DNA of 41,177 bases from JACTMJ01 sp039812845 (GCA_039812845.1 JBDIBK010000018.1:1-41177); one strand, 5' to 3'. Positions 7,170 to 16,103 are shown, numbered from the stretch's first letter. The notes: generated by a model not told the origin, from the letters alone. Numbers and translations: made by a program.

Positions 7170-8663
7170 TCAGTGTTGCGAGGAGGCGGCGGACGCGCCG
7201 GACGGTGACGCCGGAGTTCCGCCGGAACTGGATAGCGGCGGCGCTTCCTCAAAAACGTACGCCCGGTTCGTATCCAGATTCGTCTCTGTCTGAACGGTGC
7301 CATCGGGCCACGTAAGCTGGACGGCATCCACGGTCAGGCTGGAACGCACGCCGATATGCAGAGGGCTCGCTTCGTAAACGAACTGCTGTGAGCGCGCGCC
7401 CGACGTCACCTTCACGACGGTTCCGCGTATCGTCTTCGCGGCGTCCCCATTCCGAAGCGAGATGCGCAGCCAGCGGTTCAGCGTATCGGTCTGGTTGAGG
7501 CAGCGGAGGATCGCGCCATCGCGAGTGACACCCGCGAAATCGAGTTTGCCGTCCAGGTTGAAATCGGCGGCCACGAGGGCGGATGTGGCGGATGCGGTCG
7601 CCATCTCCCGCGATTGCGAAAAGTTGGCGTCATCGCCGGCGAGCAGCACGCCACCGGCCAGCCAATCCCGCACGGCCAGGTTGGCGAAATCGGCAAACAG
7701 AAACACGCCTTCCGCGGGCACGCTCTTGCGGATTCTCCAGGTGGAACCGAGGTTCTCAAGCAGTACGGCGTTGCCTCCCGCAAGGAAAGCAAGATCCAGC
7801 GCGCCGTCGCCGGTGAAGTCGTCGGCACGGAGCTGGTGCGCCCCGGCTGGCAGTTCGGAGAAGCGCTGGGCAGTGTACGTTCCATCGAGACGGTCTCGAT
7901 AGAGCACTCCGGCGCGATCCCGATCGCTCACGACGAAATCCACGGCCTTCTGGTCCGACAAGCGGCGGAGGACGACGCCCGCGAGCGCGGTTCCGGCAAC
8001 AAACGGAATCGCTTTGGGCCGCGGAGCAAATCCAGCCGCGCCCCGGTTGTGGAGTGCAAGGGGCCGCGCGCCCAGGAGGATCAGGTCGAGGCTGCCGTCA
8101 TGGTCTTCGTCGAGCCACAGAGCCTGAACGAAGCGGCCCTTGAAACGGAAACCAGACCCGAGAGGCTCAAAGCGGCCATTGCGGTTGGCCAGCAGCGTGG
8201 CTCCGTGTGCGTCGATTACGCAAAGATCGACCGAGCCGTCGTTATTGAAATCCGCGGCGCTCACGTCGCGCACATTCTTGAACCCCGCGAGGGCGGGCAC
8301 GGCGACCGGCGAGAAGCCGTTCGCATAGACCTGTATCCCCGCGGAAGACCACACGAGCAGCGCGGGCGGCCCGCCTGATTGGAGACTGAAAACCAGCGAG
8401 TGGGCCGTGGCGGCGTCGGCCGTTCCGAGAAGTTCTTCCGTGGAAAAGGCGATTCTGGGGACTGCGGTCGCATCGGGCGCGGCGTCGGCGAATTGTGGAT
8501 CCTGCCCGTTCGCGATGGCCTCGGAAGCCGGCCCCACGGGCGCGGCGGCCGGCTCTTTCAAAGAGATCATCAGTACGACGACAATCAGGACAATGCCAAG
8601 CAGCGTCGCGACAAAGATATTGCGAAATCGGGCAAGGATCGGTCGCAACAACGGCAATGGCAT
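7170..8663 (-). CDS. membrane-anchored FG-GAP/VCBS protein with ASPIC/UnbV C-terminus
   Basis: From the ATG at 8663, preceded by GGGAGAG, the protein has 497 residues. Residues about 12-35 form a strong hydrophobic membrane anchor (IFVATLLGIVLIVVVLMI), so the bulk lies outside the inner membrane. The body holds repeated Asp-rich calcium-loop motifs of FG-GAP/VCBS propellers (DFNNDGSVDL, DEDHDGSLDL, DFTGDGALDL, DFNLDGKLDF). The C-terminal part ends in an ASPIC/UnbV-type segment (RWLRISLRNG, later QLTWPDGTVQ), then a low-complexity Ser/Ala/Pro tail. Such proteins are common in Acidobacteriota and Planctomycetota, with poorly known roles. It is last of a five-gene minus-strand group, 74 bp after the TlpA-like gene, and may work with that exported redox protein (inference). 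Confidence 0.85.
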   Translation of the reverse strand: MPLPLLRPILARFRNIFVATLLGIVLIVVVLMISLKEPAAAPVGPASEAIANGQDPQFADAAPDATAVPRIAFSTEELLGTADAATAHSLVFSLQSGGPPALLVWSSAGIQVYANGFSPVAVPALAGFKNVRDVSAADFNNDGSVDLCVIDAHGATLLANRNGRFEPLGSGFRFKGRFVQALWLDEDHDGSLDLILLGARPLALHNRGAAGFAPRPKAIPFVAGTALAGVVLRRLSDQKAVDFVVSDRDRAGVLYRDRLDGTYTAQRFSELPAGAHQLRADDFTGDGALDLAFLAGGNAVLLENLGSTWRIRKSVPAEGVFLFADFANLAVRDWLAGGVLLAGDDANFSQSREMATASATSALVAADFNLDGKLDFAGVTRDGAILRCLNQTDTLNRWLRISLRNGDAAKTIRGTVVKVTSGARSQQFVYEASPLHIGVRSSLTVDAVQLTWPDGTVQTETNLDTNRAYVFEEAPPLSSSGGTPASPSGASAASSQH

Positions 8664-8737
8664 CGAACTCTCCCAGCATGGCCACGGGAACCAAGCGGCA
8701 GGATTTCCTCTGCCGCTTGCACATCCCCACAAGACGG

Positions 8738-10147
8738 TTACGGACCGGAACGAAGCGCAACGGCACCTTCGGCGGAGACCGGCGTTGGGGAGCCCGGCGG
8801 AGCGCTCGCGGCGGCAGCGCTATCGGGCGCGGTGCCGGCACGGCTTCCTTCACTAAGGGCGTCCTTGACACGACCCGCAAGCTGCTCGACGAAGGTCTCT
8901 GGAACGAACCCGTTCATCCGGCTGAAGATGGCCCCATCTTTGCCTAGGACAAGCGTCGTCGGAATGGACGCAATGCGCAGTGCGCCGGCCAGCCCGTCTT
9001 CGAAATAGACCTGCCGCGGCCACTTGTTCTCCTCCACGAACGGCTCCACCGCTTCGCGGTCTTCGTCGGTGTTGATCGAGAGAAAGCGGACGTCGGGATT
9101 GTGCTCAAAGCGGCGCTTCACTTCTTCATAGAGGGGATGCTGCATCCGGCAGGGGCCGCACCAGGTGGCCCAGAAATCGAGAACCACCACCTTGCCGCGC
9201 AGGGAGGCAAGCGATAGCGGTTCTCCCTCAAGAGCGGCAAGAACGAACTCGGCGGGTTTGGTGGCGGTGGCGTTGGGGGCAAGGGCGGCGAGTTCGGCGC
9301 GCTTCGCCGAGAGGGCCGCGCGGGTGCGGTCATGCGCGGCGAGGATGAGGTCGCCGAGCCCCCGCTCCGCCCCATACTTCGCGGTGTAAAGTTCACGAAG
9401 GCGGCGCAGATCCTCCTCGCGGTGGGCGGCATCGTTGCGGGGGTCCTCGATGGAAAACGCATCGGCGTAACTCGCGAGCGCCTCCTCGGCTTGGCCGAGC
9501 TTGGCGAGCCAGCGGCCACATTCGCGCGCGGCTTCGGCGGAGGGGTCAATCTCGTAGCTGCGCCGCGCCAGCTTCAGCGCCTCCGCGAAATTGCCGAGGT
9601 TCCCTTCGGCACGGGCCTGAAACACAAAAGCACGGGAAAAGGCCCGGTCGCGCTTCAACTTCCAGGAATAGAGAAGGCCGGTGGCTTCGGGACGATTTTC
9701 CTCAATGGCCTGCGCCGCAATCTCGTAGCGCTTGGCGTAGCCCAGCACACGCTTCGCCATCCGCTCCGAAGGGTCGCGCAGCAGCAGCGGAATCACGCGG
9801 TCCATCACCGCGGTGTCGTTCGCTCCGGTGTCGAGAAAGAGCACTCCATACTTGGCGATTCGGGCGTCGTCCTCCAGTTCCATGGCGGACTTCAGCAGAA
9901 CATATTCGATTTCTTCACGGCGCTTGCTCTCCGGGAACTGCGCGAGATGCTTTTCGAGCGCGCGAATAATATCCACCTGGCTCCCGTTGGCGTCGCGAAC
10001 GCCCGCCCGAAGCGCCTGCTCTTCGAGGTCGGCCGGTGCGGCGCTCTCCTCGCTGGCGGCGGTGGAATCGGAGGAAGCGGGCTCGTCCTGCGGCCAAAGC
10101 GGCAGCGCCAGGAGCAGGAGGGCGGCGAGGGTGAACAAGTGCTTCAT
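8738..10147 (-). CDS. exported TPR plus TlpA-like thioredoxin protein
   Basis: The 469-residue protein starts with a signal peptide (MKHLFTLAALLLLALPLWPQ). Next come an acidic Ser/Glu/Ala linker and a helical repeat region with TPR character (about 55-290, for example LGNFAEALKLARRSYEIDPSA). A TlpA/ResA-type thioredoxin domain spans about 305-445. Its active site is WCGPC (Trp329, Cys330, Cys333), and the cis-Pro lies in SIPTT near residue 400. It should reduce or exchange disulfides in the periplasm, with the helical repeats binding a client protein. A Gly/Ala/Pro-rich tail ends the protein. It lies 15 bp after the hypothetical secreted gene, in the same transcription direction. Confidence 0.9.
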   Translation of the reverse strand: MKHLFTLAALLLLALPLWPQDEPASSDSTAASEESAAPADLEEQALRAGVRDANGSQVDIIRALEKHLAQFPESKRREEIEYVLLKSAMELEDDARIAKYGVLFLDTGANDTAVMDRVIPLLLRDPSERMAKRVLGYAKRYEIAAQAIEENRPEATGLLYSWKLKRDRAFSRAFVFQARAEGNLGNFAEALKLARRSYEIDPSAEAARECGRWLAKLGQAEEALASYADAFSIEDPRNDAAHREEDLRRLRELYTAKYGAERGLGDLILAAHDRTRAALSAKRAELAALAPNATATKPAEFVLAALEGEPLSLASLRGKVVVLDFWATWCGPCRMQHPLYEEVKRRFEHNPDVRFLSINTDEDREAVEPFVEENKWPRQVYFEDGLAGALRIASIPTTLVLGKDGAIFSRMNGFVPETFVEQLAGRVKDALSEGSRAGTAPDSAAAASAPPGSPTPVSAEGAVALRSGP

Positions 10148-10162
10148 GATGCGGCGGAATTG

Positions 10163-10801
10163 CTATGGCGCGGGGATGGCGTTGCTTTCGCGGATGTAGC
10201 GCGCCAGGGTATCGGCCCGGTCGCGGGCGATGTTCATGAAGCGCTTGTTCTTGACGATCCGGTCAAGCAGCGGAAGAAAGTGCTCGGTGCCGATCAGGCG
10301 CTCCCGCGCGCGCGCCTGGTCCATCAACGTCAGCGCATCGTAAATTCCAAGGCGATCGAAGCGGACCGTGTATTCGAGCTTGATAAACAGGCGCTGGCTT
10401 TCGCCCATCTTCTCGAAGTATTCCTGCAGCTTCTGAACCGAAGGGTCGACCGAATAGTTATAGGTCTGCGAACCGGGGGTGGCTCCTTCGAACTGAAGCG
10501 TCTTCTCCCCCATGCGCGCGATGGGAAGATCCGATTCGATCTTGCGATTGAAATGGCCAAGGGAATCGGCGAGCTCGAAGATCTCAGCGGCGATGGGCGC
10601 GGCCACTTTGAACCCCACGGGGTTAGGATCGTCCTTGGCCTCCTTGTAGAGTGCGGCACCCGTTCGATCCACGGCGATTTCCTGGTATTCCGGGTTGCTG
10701 CCGGCAAACACCTTCCGAAAGACGATGCGGTCTTCGGCCTTTTGGGCCGCGGCCATGGAAACGAGCGCGAGAAGCAACCCAACGGCAAGCGGAAATTTCA
10801 T
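10163..10801 (-). CDS. conserved-looking secreted protein of unknown function
   Basis: This 212-residue protein has a clean signal peptide (MKFPLAVGLLLALVSMAAAQ) and no further membrane segment. The mature part mixes beta strands (about 25-60) with long charged helices (EYFEKMGESQRLFIKLEY, ALTLMDQARARERLIGTEHF). I do not recognise the family. Its start codon overlaps the ruvC stop (ATGA, 10798-10801), so it is translationally coupled to ruvC and only 15 bp from the TlpA-like gene. Its role is more likely linked to the exported TlpA-like product than to recombination; that is inference from export and position. Confidence 0.8.
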   Translation of the reverse strand: MKFPLAVGLLLALVSMAAAQKAEDRIVFRKVFAGSNPEYQEIAVDRTGAALYKEAKDDPNPVGFKVAAPIAAEIFELADSLGHFNRKIESDLPIARMGEKTLQFEGATPGSQTYNYSVDPSVQKLQEYFEKMGESQRLFIKLEYTVRFDRLGIYDALTLMDQARARERLIGTEHFLPLLDRIVKNKRFMNIARDRADTLARYIRESNAIPAP

Positions 10802-11292
10802 GGTTTGCGGAAATGTTGCTGAAAATCGTGATGCGCGGCGCAGCAGATGGCGGCGGCCAAAGCGTCGGCGGCGTCTTCCGACTCCGGAGCTTCGGGCAGG
10901 TTCAGCAGGGTTTGCACCATCTGCTGCACCTGGTTCTTCTGTGCTTTGCCATACCCTACCACACTCAACTTGATGGCATTGGGGCTGTATTCGTTACAGG
11001 GAATCCCGGACTGGGCGATCGCGAGCATCGCCACACCGCGGACGTGCGCCAGCTTGAGAGCGCTCTGGGCGTTGGCGTGGCTGAAAATGTCTTCGACGGC
11101 CGCGGAAGCGGGGCGGTGGGTCTCAATCACGCGGATCAAACCTTCATAGATCGCCTTCAGACGCGCTTCAAACGGCTGGGACGGCTTGGTCTGAATGGTT
11201 CCGTTATAGACAAGAGAGTGCGCTCTGCCGTCGCTCTCGATAACGCCAACGCCCGTGCGGATTGAGCCGCAATCGACTCCCAGAATTCGCAT
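10798..11292 (-). CDS. ruvC: Holliday junction resolvase RuvC
   Basis: The 164-residue protein is the usual length for RuvC, the RNase H-fold nuclease that cuts Holliday junctions together with the RuvAB motor. It begins with MRILGVDCGSIRTG. The four acidic metal ligands are Asp7, Glu67 (AAVEDIF), Asp140 and Asp143 (ESEDAADALA), and the GYGKAQK segment near 113-119 is characteristic. It lies 34 bp after yebC, the common yebC-ruvC arrangement; no ruvA or ruvB is in the window. A short CCCCT/AGGGG inverted repeat lies between the two genes. Confidence 0.97.
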   Translation of the reverse strand: MRILGVDCGSIRTGVGVIESDGRAHSLVYNGTIQTKPSQPFEARLKAIYEGLIRVIETHRPASAAVEDIFSHANAQSALKLAHVRGVAMLAIAQSGIPCNEYSPNAIKLSVVGYGKAQKNQVQQMVQTLLNLPEAPESEDAADALAAAICCAAHHDFQQHFRKP

Positions 11293-11326
11293 GAATGCCT
11301 TGTCCGCCCCCTAGGAGGGGCCAGAA

Positions 11327-12073
11327 TCAGGAGTCTAGCCGTTCCATTTCGGCGTCGTCGATATCGAAGTTCGAATAGACGTTCTGGACGTCGTCGTGAT
11401 CCTCAAGCAGGTCCATCATCTTCATGGTGGCCAACGCATCCTTGCCCGCAAGCTCAATTGTGTTCTTGGGGATCATGGCGATCTGGCCGCTCTCGGTGGC
11501 AATACCGGCCTTCTCGAGCGCCTCCGTTACCGCGGCGTGGCAATCCACGGGGGAGAGAACCTCGTAGGATTCGCCGTCGGCCCGCACGTCTTCCGCTCCG
11601 GCTTCGAGCACCAGTTCCATGAGATCGTCTTCGCCAATGAGGGAGGCGTTCACGAACACCTGGCTGCGGCGGTCAAACATCCAGGCGACGCTGCCCACTT
11701 CGCCCAGGTTGCCGCCGTTTTTTGAAAACATGTGCCGGATCTCGCTGACGGTGCGGTTCCGGTTGTCGGTGGCCACTTCAACCATCACCGCGGCGCCACC
11801 CGGAGTGTAGCCCTCAAAGGTGATTTCGTCGATTTCGCCGCCCTCGAGTTCGCCAGTGCCGCGCAAAATGGCGCGCTTGATATTTTCGGCGGGCATGCTG
11901 ACCGCCTTGGCGGCCGCGATGGCGGTGCGCAAGCGGGCGTTCGAATCGGGATCGCCTCCGGAGCGGGCGGCGATCGTGATTTCTTTGATGAGTCGGGTGA
12001 AGATTTTGCCGCGCTTGGAATCAGCCGCGGCCTTCTTGTGCTTGATCGTGGACCATTTGCTATGCCCGGACAT
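11327..12073 (-). CDS. yebC: YebC/PmpR-family regulator (TACO1-like)
   Basis: The 248-residue product is full length for the YebC/TACO1 family. The N-terminus MSGHSKWSTIKHKKAAADSK and the motifs NIKRAI and EGYGP-like (EGYTPGG) are diagnostic. Family members act as transcriptional regulators or help ribosomes through difficult sequences such as proline runs. An acidic C-terminal tail (DDVQNVYSNFDIDD) is typical. A sigma-70-like promoter lies about 100 bp upstream, and a GAGG ribosome-binding site precedes the ATG. It heads the yebC-ruvC-hypothetical-tlpA-FG-GAP group. Confidence 0.97.
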   Translation of the reverse strand: MSGHSKWSTIKHKKAAADSKRGKIFTRLIKEITIAARSGGDPDSNARLRTAIAAAKAVSMPAENIKRAILRGTGELEGGEIDEITFEGYTPGGAAVMVEVATDNRNRTVSEIRHMFSKNGGNLGEVGSVAWMFDRRSQVFVNASLIGEDDLMELVLEAGAEDVRADGESYEVLSPVDCHAAVTEALEKAGIATESGQIAMIPKNTIELAGKDALATMKMMDLLEDHDDVQNVYSNFDIDDAEMERLDS

Positions 12074-12172
12074 CGGAGGACCTCGAGATATTGGAATTGA
12101 TTTGCAATGGAAGCGGAGCGGAGATATCCGGCGGGAGGAACCCGAAACCTATCTCGTTTCGTCCAATCTTTC

Positions 12173-12201
12173 ACCTTAGCAAATGCGATGGAATGAGGCA
12201 A
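12173..12201 (-). promoter_or_regulatory. predicted sigma-70 promoter of yebC operon
   Basis: Read on the minus strand, TTGCCT (12201-12196) is followed after 17 bases by TAAGGT (12178-12173). The 11-base string TTGCTAAGGTG around this -10 element is identical to the one in front of rnpB. Confidence 0.65.
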
Positions 12202-12228
12202 CCCTTCTGTTATGAAGGAGATAGAATG

Positions 12229-12642
12229 AGGGGACCCGGCAAGCGATAAGCCGGTTTCTGTCTCCCGCCGGCCCGAAGGCGGCGGGCGGTAGCCATTCCT
12301 CTTGGCTTGCCATCGCTGACAAGCTCCAGCAGCCTACCCGGGAGTGGTAGCGAGGCGGGCCGCCTCATCCTCCCCTATTTGGCCTTGCTCCACGCGGGGT
12401 TTACCCTGCCGAAGGAATTGCTCCCTTCGCGGTGCGCTCTTACCGCACCATTTCACCCTTACCAATCCTCCGAAGCGGCCAAAGCCGACAGGGGGATGGC
12501 GGTATCCTTTCTGTTGCACTTGCCGTAGCTTGCGCCTTGAAGCGCAGCCCCCGGCCGTTAGCCGGCGCGTTGCCCTGCGGAGACCGGACTTTCCTCTATA
12601 CGACTTGGGTCATACAGCGGCTACCTGCTGACCGGATCCCGT
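12229..12642 (-). ncRNA. rnpB: RNase P RNA (bacterial type A)
   Basis: This is the catalytic RNA that matures tRNA 5' ends. Read on the minus strand, the diagnostic blocks occur in order: GAGGAAAGTCCGG (12596-12584), GGTAAGGGTGAAA (12463-12451) and ACAGAAACCGGCTTAT (12261-12246). The ends were set by the P1 helix, where GGGATCCGG (from 12640) pairs over nine positions with CCGGGTCCC (to 12231) with one G-U pair. The length of about 412 nt is normal for a type A RNA. Exact ends may be off by a few bases. It shares an intergenic promoter region with the divergent OmpA-domain gene. Confidence 0.97.
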
Positions 12643-12646
12643 CTAC

Positions 12647-12676
12647 ACCTTAGCAATTGGTGCGGTCAAATGTAAA
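12647..12676 (-). promoter_or_regulatory. predicted rnpB promoter
   Basis: On the minus strand TTTACA (12676-12671), an 18-base spacer and TAAGGT (12652-12647) precede the predicted RNA start at about 12640 by seven bases, which fits a sigma-70 promoter. The TTGCTAAGGTG string is shared with the yebC promoter. Confidence 0.7.
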
Positions 12677-12848
12677 TTCCTGAAACAGGACAATGCTTTT
12701 GATCCCAAGCGGTTCCAGAGATTGCAGTATCATGGAAACTGACCAATTTAGTTGTTTGTCTTCCGTTTTGCGGCTTTCGCGCGAAGGCGCACTTAAGTTT
12801 TTGGGCGCATTCGCCGATTTACACAAATTAACGAAGGGATCCGGCACT

Positions 12849-15695
12849 ATGAGATCGAAACGGTTACGCATTCCCATGATCGGGAAGCTGATGGGCTTGC
12901 TTCTGGCGGGAGTTCTGGTGCTCGCCGGACAGGGGCTCACCACCGAGGCCTCACCGAGAGATTGGGAAGAAGTGAACTTCGTGTTCGATTCCTCCGTTTT
13001 GAGCGACGGCTACCCCAGCCTCTTGCGGCTGGCGGAATTGCTGAAACAGAACCCCAGCTACCGGCTGGAATTGACGGGCCACACGGATTCCAAGGGATCG
13101 GTCCAATATAACGAAGGGCTTTCCCTGCGCCGCTCGAACGCGGTGAAAGAGTTCCTGGTGAAGTACGGCGCAAGCGCCAGCCAGATCACGACCACCGGCC
13201 ACAGCAAGACGGCTCCGAAGGTGTCCAACAACACCGATGAGGGCCGCTTCATGAACCGCCGCGTAGTGATGACACTGCGGGATGGCAACGGGAATATCGT
13301 CGCCGCGGGCGGCGTTGGGGATTCCATCAGCGCCCTGCAAGAGTTCATGAAGAAGCAGGAGGAGTGCTGCAACGAGATCCTGAAGCGGCTCGACAAGCTT
13401 GACGATATTCTGAGCGCCCTCAACGGCCTGAAGAATGAGAACGACAAGCTCCGCGCCGAACTCGGCCAGTTGAAGAGCAACCAGGACGACCTTGCAAACC
13501 GGATGGCCAGTGCCGCGGCCCCGGCGGCGGCCAGCTCCGCAACCGCTGCCGCGCCGCTCACGCCCGCCACGGCGCTCCGCTCCGAGAGCGACGCGGACCG
13601 GGCCGAGTACCCCGGTTACAACACCAACAAGTTCACGCTGATGGGCATCAATATTGGTCCGCGCACGCCGGACGGCAACATCACGCTGAACGCGCGCGCC
13701 CGCTACTTCAACGCCTACAACCGCCACTTCGCCCTGCAATCCGAAGGCGAGTATTTTTACTGGAAAGACCGGCAGGAAGGCCAGTTCGATCTCGGCTTGG
13801 TGGGGCGGGGCGGCCCGCTGCAGTTGGGGCTGTTCTCCAGCTTCAAGCATGTGAATTTCTCCGATTACAAGAGCGGCGCCACGCTGGGCCAGGCGTCCGG
13901 AACGGTGGATTACGTATTTAACCGCGGACGGCTGGGCATCTTCGGAACAAAAGCGCTCCTTAGCGACCGGCTTCTCGATTCCGTTCAGGTCAACAACGTT
14001 CTTCGGCGCGACACCTATTTGGCGGTGGTGGACCAGTTCGGCATGTCCGGCCAGGTGGCTCTCTGGGGCGATGCGTATCTTGAAGGCAATCTCGGCAAGC
14101 TGTTCCGCCGCTACGGAGACGACAAGATGGGCGGCATGGGCCGTATCGTGCAGCCGATCAACCGGCTCTTCGCGTTTACGGTGGAAGGCGGCGTGAATGA
14201 GTCTCTTGTGGGCAACGCAGGAAATTATGGCCGTTTCGCGGTGGGCCTGCAGCTTGGCAACTTCGTGCGGCCGAAGGATTACGGTTCCGCCAACGGCCCG
14301 GTGCCGGTGGATATCCCGCGCGTTCGCTATGAACTCGTGACGCGCGACGTGCGAAGCGGCAACACTCCGCCCATCGCGGATGCTGGCGGAGACCGTTTCG
14401 GCGCGCCCGCCGGGCAGTTCACGCTGGATGGCAGCGCCTCCTACGATCCGGATGGCGACAAGATTACCTATCAATGGGAGCAGACCTCCGGACCCACGGT
14501 GGCGCTCTCGGGAGTTTCCCAGAGCCGCGCGACCTTCACGGCGGAGCTGAACCAGACCTACGTGTTCCGGCTCACCGTGCGCGACGAGCAGGGTGCGTCC
14601 GCCGTGGCGCGGGCAACCATTTCGACGCAGCAGTTGGGGAACGGAACGCCGGGCGGCGGGCTCCGCATCACCCGGTTTGAAGCGTCGCCGACGAATATCG
14701 CCGCCGGTGAAAGCGCCACGCTCTCCTGGATCACGGAAGGGGCCGACGCAGTGAATATCACGGGAGTCGGCAGCGTGGAGGGTTCGGGCAGCCGCGCCGT
14801 CAACCCGACGCAGACCACCACCTACGTGCTGACCGCAACACGCGGCACGGCCACGGTGCAGAGCTCCGTGACGGTAACGGTGGGCAACGCGGCGGCGCCG
14901 CGCATCCTGCGCTTCACGGCCAGTGAATCGCAGATCCTGCCGGGCGGCCAATCGAACCTGCTTTGGGAGGTGGAGAACGCCACGGAGGTGACGATCAGCA
15001 GTATCGGAGTCGTGAACCGGTCCGGCTCCTCCGCGGTGTCGCCAACGGCAACTACGACGTATGTGCTGACGGCCCGGAACGCAAACGGCCAAGCCTCGGC
15101 CCAAACCGTGGTTTCGGTCACCGCACCCGTGAAGATCCTGGACTTCAAGGCATCGCCATCCGGCGCGGCCCAGCCGGGCACGCCGATTACGCTCTCCTGG
15201 GAAACGCAGGGGGCGCAGCAGGTGGTGATCACCGGGATCGGCACGGTGGACCCCTCCGGCCAGATGCAGGTGACGCCGACCACCAGCGTAAGCTACACGC
15301 TGATCGCCTACGGCCCGGTGAACAACGCAAGCGCCGTGGTTGTGGTGCAGATTGGCGGAACCTCGGGTGGCGGGGGCGCCGGGGCAAACCGCCCGCCAGT
15401 GGCGAACGCCGGGCCGGATCGCACGGTGAACCAGCAGTTCATCACGCTCGATGGCACCGGATCTTTCGATCCCGACAGCAACCCGCTCACCTACCGGTGG
15501 CGGTCCATCGGGAACAAGCAGGCGGTGATCATCAATGCCGAGACGCCGACGCCGACGATCAACGCGTTCAACGGCGGTCCGGGCGAGTATATCTTCGAGC
15601 TCACCGTGACCGATTCGTTTGGCGCCTTCACGGTGGATACCGTGCGGATCATCCTCAGCGGGGACGCTCCGACGAATCCGAACCCGGCACCGTAA
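12849..15695 (+). CDS. OmpA-domain outer-membrane/surface protein with PKD and Ig-like repeats
   Basis: The ATG at 12849 gives 948 residues with a signal peptide (about 1-34). Domains in order: OmpA peptidoglycan-binding fold at 42-143 (FVFDSS, then TGHTDSKGS with Asp80, YNEGLSLRRS with Arg95); Asn/Lys/Leu-rich coiled coil at about 160-220; Ala/Pro hinge at 220-240; a beta-rich, probably membrane-barrel region at about 258-475 with alternating aromatic strands; PKD domain at 506-594 (LDGSASYDPDGD); three mutually similar Ig-like domains at 606-679, 685-758 and 762-835; and a last PKD domain at 848-937. The first domain should hold the cell wall while the C-terminal string extends from the cell. 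Usual OmpA proteins have the barrel first and the peptidoglycan domain last. The frame could be opened earlier at 12693, but that section lacks a leader. A strong hairpin follows the stop. Confidence 0.9.
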   Translation: MRSKRLRIPMIGKLMGLLLAGVLVLAGQGLTTEASPRDWEEVNFVFDSSVLSDGYPSLLRLAELLKQNPSYRLELTGHTDSKGSVQYNEGLSLRRSNAVKEFLVKYGASASQITTTGHSKTAPKVSNNTDEGRFMNRRVVMTLRDGNGNIVAAGGVGDSISALQEFMKKQEECCNEILKRLDKLDDILSALNGLKNENDKLRAELGQLKSNQDDLANRMASAAAPAAASSATAAAPLTPATALRSESDADRAEYPGYNTNKFTLMGINIGPRTPDGNITLNARARYFNAYNRHFALQSEGEYFYWKDRQEGQFDLGLVGRGGPLQLGLFSSFKHVNFSDYKSGATLGQASGTVDYVFNRGRLGIFGTKALLSDRLLDSVQVNNVLRRDTYLAVVDQFGMSGQVALWGDAYLEGNLGKLFRRYGDDKMGGMGRIVQPINRLFAFTVEGGVNESLVGNAGNYGRFAVGLQLGNFVRPKDYGSANGPVPVDIPRVRYELVTRDVRSGNTPPIADAGGDRFGAPAGQFTLDGSASYDPDGDKITYQWEQTSGPTVALSGVSQSRATFTAELNQTYVFRLTVRDEQGASAVARATISTQQLGNGTPGGGLRITRFEASPTNIAAGESATLSWITEGADAVNITGVGSVEGSGSRAVNPTQTTTYVLTATRGTATVQSSVTVTVGNAAAPRILRFTASESQILPGGQSNLLWEVENATEVTISSIGVVNRSGSSAVSPTATTTYVLTARNANGQASAQTVVSVTAPVKILDFKASPSGAAQPGTPITLSWETQGAQQVVITGIGTVDPSGQMQVTPTTSVSYTLIAYGPVNNASAVVVVQIGGTSGGGGAGANRPPVANAGPDRTVNQQFITLDGTGSFDPDSNPLTYRWRSIGNKQAVIINAETPTPTINAFNGGPGEYIFELTVTDSFGAFTVDTVRIILSGDAPTNPNPAP

Positions 15696-15702
15696 GAACT
15701 TG

Positions 15703-15739
15703 CGATGGGGGGGCGCCAAGAATACGCGCCTCCCCATCG
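15703..15739 (+). terminator. strong 14-bp stem-loop after the OmpA-domain gene
   Basis: Bases 15703-15716 pair with 15726-15739 over 14 positions, with one G-T pair and a nine-base loop. The hairpin starts eight bases after the stop codon. There is no T tract, so it may protect the mRNA end or stop transcription only in part. Confidence 0.6.
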
Positions 15740-15744
15740 TGATG

Positions 15745-15750
15745 TATAAT
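15745..15750 (+). promoter_or_regulatory. candidate -10 element for rpoZ
   Basis: A perfect TATAAT lies 58 bases before the rpoZ start. The -35 position would fall on the loop and 3' arm of the preceding hairpin and does not match TTGACA, so the promoter is plausible but unproven. Confidence 0.45.
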
Positions 15751-15808
15751 CAGAACTTAGGGCTAGTCTACCCGGCTGGCCTTTTTCTATTCGAGGGCAG
15801 TTCCCACT

Positions 15809-16057
15809 ATGAGCACACGTCAATTTCGGGCTACGAAAGCACAGGCCGCCGCGATTCCGGACGACCCGGAACGCAGCCGCTTCCGCTTCATTACCGTGGC
15901 GGCCCGTCGAGCGCGTCAGTTGCAGGCGGGGGCCCGGCCTTACCTGCTTTCCGCCACCAGCAAGCCCACCGCCATCGCCATGGAAGAAGTGCGGCGCGGG
16001 CTGGTGGAATACGAAGTTCTCGATTCGGAGGCACTGGCCTCCATGTCGGAAGCCTAG
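15809..16057 (+). CDS. rpoZ: RNA polymerase omega subunit
   Basis: The 82-residue product matches omega, which helps fold and assemble the beta' subunit of RNA polymerase. The recognisable core is SRFRFITVAARRARQL, then SKPTAIAMEEVRRGLVEYE. The neighbourhood (rpoZ followed by coaBC) is a widely conserved order, which strengthens the call. The usual upstream gmk is absent; an OmpA-domain gene sits there instead. Confidence 0.93.
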   Translation: MSTRQFRATKAQAAAIPDDPERSRFRFITVAARRARQLQAGARPYLLSATSKPTAIAMEEVRRGLVEYEVLDSEALASMSEA

Positions 16058-16103
16058 CCGGAAGCCGGCCCGCAGCGGTTCCCTAACGATCTCGGCACCG
16101 GGG

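Noticed and set aside
12203..12218. terminator after rnpB
   Set aside because: The stem CCTTC/GAAGG is only five base pairs and no T run follows on the minus strand.
12951..15737. 928-codon open frame antisense to the OmpA-domain gene
   Set aside because: It is a GC-driven shadow: no family similarity, no leader, and it covers a gene with clear domains on the other strand.
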